NCBI GenBank assembly: GCA_947246775.1
Contig: CAMXTM010000156.1
Location: 1-5,606 of the forward strand
Length of the DNA: 5,606 nucleotides
Direction of reading: 5' to 3'
From: an uncultured Clostridium sp.
Lineage (GTDB): Bacteria > Bacillota > Clostridia > Lachnospirales > Anaerotignaceae
The position numbers and the translations under genes are program-made. Shown one piece after another: positions 4,071 to 5,606 of the stretch. Numbering within the stretch: the stretch's first letter is position 1; each line of letters opens with the position of its first letter. The notes below the pieces were generated by a model. The model saw nothing but the letters and a program-made list of their open reading frames with translations. It was not told the origin of the DNA and did not search any database.

Positions 4071-5606
4071 ATGAAAGAAGAAAAAAGAGTTTGTTTTCAA
4101 AATAGGGAATTGTCTTGGTTGCAATTTAATGAAAGAGTATTAGAGGAAGCAGCGGATAATAATGTGCCGCTGTGTGAGAGATTATCATTTTTGTCTATCT
4201 TTCAGAGTAATTTAGATGAATTTTTTATGGTAAGAGTAGGTTCTTTGCGCGACCAGATGCTACTTTCGGAGAATGCAAAAGACAATAAAACCAATATGAC
4301 AGCAAGAGAACAGATTGCAGCAATATTAAAGCGTTCTAAGGAATTAGGCAACAAAAAGGATAAAATTTATTTAGAGCTTTTGGAGCAACTAGAAAAAGAG
4401 GGTGTACATCTTATCAATTTCCAGTCTTTGTCTAAAAAAGATGCAGAGTATTTGGAGCAATATTTTGAGAGAGAAATAGCACCTTTGTTATCTAGTATTG
4501 TAGTTGGAAAAAAACAGCCGTTTCCATTTTTAAAAAATAAAGCCATTTATGCGACAGCGGTATTAAATACTAAAAACGAAAAGGAAAAAATTGGTATTAT
4601 TCCATGTAATACAGGTGTATTTGAAAGATTGATAGAGATTCCCTCCAGAAAAGGGCATTTTATGCTTGCAGAAGAACTGATATTACACTTTTTGCCTAAA
4701 GTATTTAAAAGTTATAAAATTAGTGCAAAGTCGCTGATTAGGGTGACAAGAAATGCAGATATTGATGCAGAACAAATCTATGATGAAGATTTAGACTATA
4801 GGGAACATATGGCAGAGGTAGTCAAAAGGAGAAGAAAATTGTCACCAGTGCGTTTGGAGCATACTAGAGAGCTGGACGGCACGACCGTAGCAAAACTTTG
4901 TGAATATATGAAATTAAAAAAAGAACAGACATTTTATTCTCATGCGCCGATTGATTTATCTTTTGTTTCCAATATTAGGGACTATTTGAGAAGTAAGAGC
5001 TATTTGTTTTTTGAAAAAAGAGTACCACAGGCATCTGCATCGATTAACAGTAGACAAGGTATGATAGAGCAAATAGAAAAGAAAGATATTTTGCTTTGCT
5101 ATCCTTATGAGAGTATGAGACCATTTTTGCATTTGTTGGCACAGGCGGCGATAGACCCAAATGTTGTTTCTATTAAAATGACCTTGTACCGCTTGGCAAA
5201 ATCAAGTAAAATTGTGAGTGCATTGATTGAGGCGGTAGAAAATGGAAAGCAAGTAGATGTTTTGGTAGAATTAAAAGCAAGGTTTGACGAAGAAAATAAT
5301 ATAGAGTGGTCAAGAAGACTGGAAGAAGCAGGTTGTCATGTGATATATGGCTTAGATGATTTAAAGGTACATTCTAAACTTTGTTTAATTACGATGAAAA
5401 AAGAGGGCAAAATAGAATATATTACCCAAATCGGTACAGGCAACTATAATGAAAACACAGCAAAGCTGTATACAGACATGTCTCTTATGACAGCAGACCC
5501 AGATATTGGACAAGAAGCATCACAAGTTTTTCAAGCGATTGCCTTGGGACAAGTGGTAGATAGCGTAGACCATTTAATGGTTGCGCCAAAGTGCCTGCAA
5601 AATAAG
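4071..5606 (+). CDS. ppk1: Polyphosphate kinase 1 (3' end beyond window)
   Basis: Reversibly transfers the ATP gamma-phosphate onto polyphosphate through a phospho-histidine; acts as a tetramer in E. coli. The frame is open for 512 codons to the window edge, so roughly the last 180-200 residues of a normal protein of about 690-720 are missing. N domain: NRELSWLQFN at 11-20 and the nucleotide-site Asn47 in SNLDEFF. The helical middle domain spans about 110-320. The first catalytic C domain begins near 335, with YPYESMRP (about 350), TLYR Arg374, ARFDE Arg404, and phosphorylated His434 in LKVHSKL, matching E. coli Arg375, Arg405 and His435. IGTGNYNENTAKLYTD follows. The second conserved His (E. 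coli 592) lies off the window. Start: ATG 4071 is ten bases after GGGGG (4056-4060). In-frame GTG 4065 is seven bases after GAGG (4054-4057) and is a real alternative that adds two residues. Confidence 0.97.
   Translation, partial: MKEEKRVCFQNRELSWLQFNERVLEEAADNNVPLCERLSFLSIFQSNLDEFFMVRVGSLRDQMLLSENAKDNKTNMTAREQIAAILKRSKELGNKKDKIYLELLEQLEKEGVHLINFQSLSKKDAEYLEQYFEREIAPLLSSIVVGKKQPFPFLKNKAIYATAVLNTKNEKEKIGIIPCNTGVFERLIEIPSRKGHFMLAEELILHFLPKVFKSYKISAKSLIRVTRNADIDAEQIYDEDLDYREHMAEVVKRRRKLSPVRLEHTRELDGTTVAKLCEYMKLKKEQTFYSHAPIDLSFVSNIRDYLRSKSYLFFEKRVPQASASINSRQGMIEQIEKKDILLCYPYESMRPFLHLLAQAAIDPNVVSIKMTLYRLAKSSKIVSALIEAVENGKQVDVLVELKARFDEENNIEWSRRLEEAGCHVIYGLDDLKVHSKLCLITMKKEGKIEYITQIGTGNYNENTAKLYTDMSLMTADPDIGQEASQVFQAIALGQVVDSVDHLMVAPKCLQNK

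Overview
The window is AT-rich DNA from a low-GC Gram-positive bacterium, most likely a Clostridia member of Lachnospiraceae type. The evidence is strong AGGAGG-like ribosome binding sites, TTG and GTG starts backed by those sites, A/T-rich codon choice, and protein sequences (glyoxalase, corrinoid adenosyltransferase, PPK1) that look like Firmicutes versions. The taxonomic call is inferred from recalled sequence style, not from a search.

Layout. Bases 1-828 hold two tandem, diverged copies of a small acidic, all-helical protein that resembles the Imm30 family of polymorphic-toxin immunity proteins; the first copy is cut by the window start. A 96-residue protein of unknown function follows at 908-1198. 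A near-perfect bidirectional hairpin terminator (1214-1250) separates this rightward block from a leftward operon. That operon (read from 3230 down to 1255) has a strong sigma-A-type promoter and encodes a 527-residue unknown protein ending in an 18-His/4-Cys metal-binding tail, then a VOC/glyoxalase I-like metalloenzyme. Diverging from it at 3366-3887 is a short corrinoid adenosyltransferase (CobO/CobA/BtuR type). After a 183-base AT-rich gap with a candidate promoter and palindrome comes polyphosphate kinase 1 (from 4071), which runs off the right edge after 512 codons.

How the parts may work together. The left end looks like an accessory immunity-gene array that has grown by tandem duplication; any toxin would lie to the left, outside the window. 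The centre joins three metal-related functions: a putative Ni/Zn/Co-binding protein, a glyoxalase of a family that needs Ni, Co or Zn, and a cobalt-corrinoid adenosyltransferase. The two-gene operon is directly supported by the sequence; a functional metal-supply link between its products is inference. PPK1 is an ordinary housekeeping gene. The most novel item is the His/Cys-tailed protein, whose 493-residue body I do not recognise.
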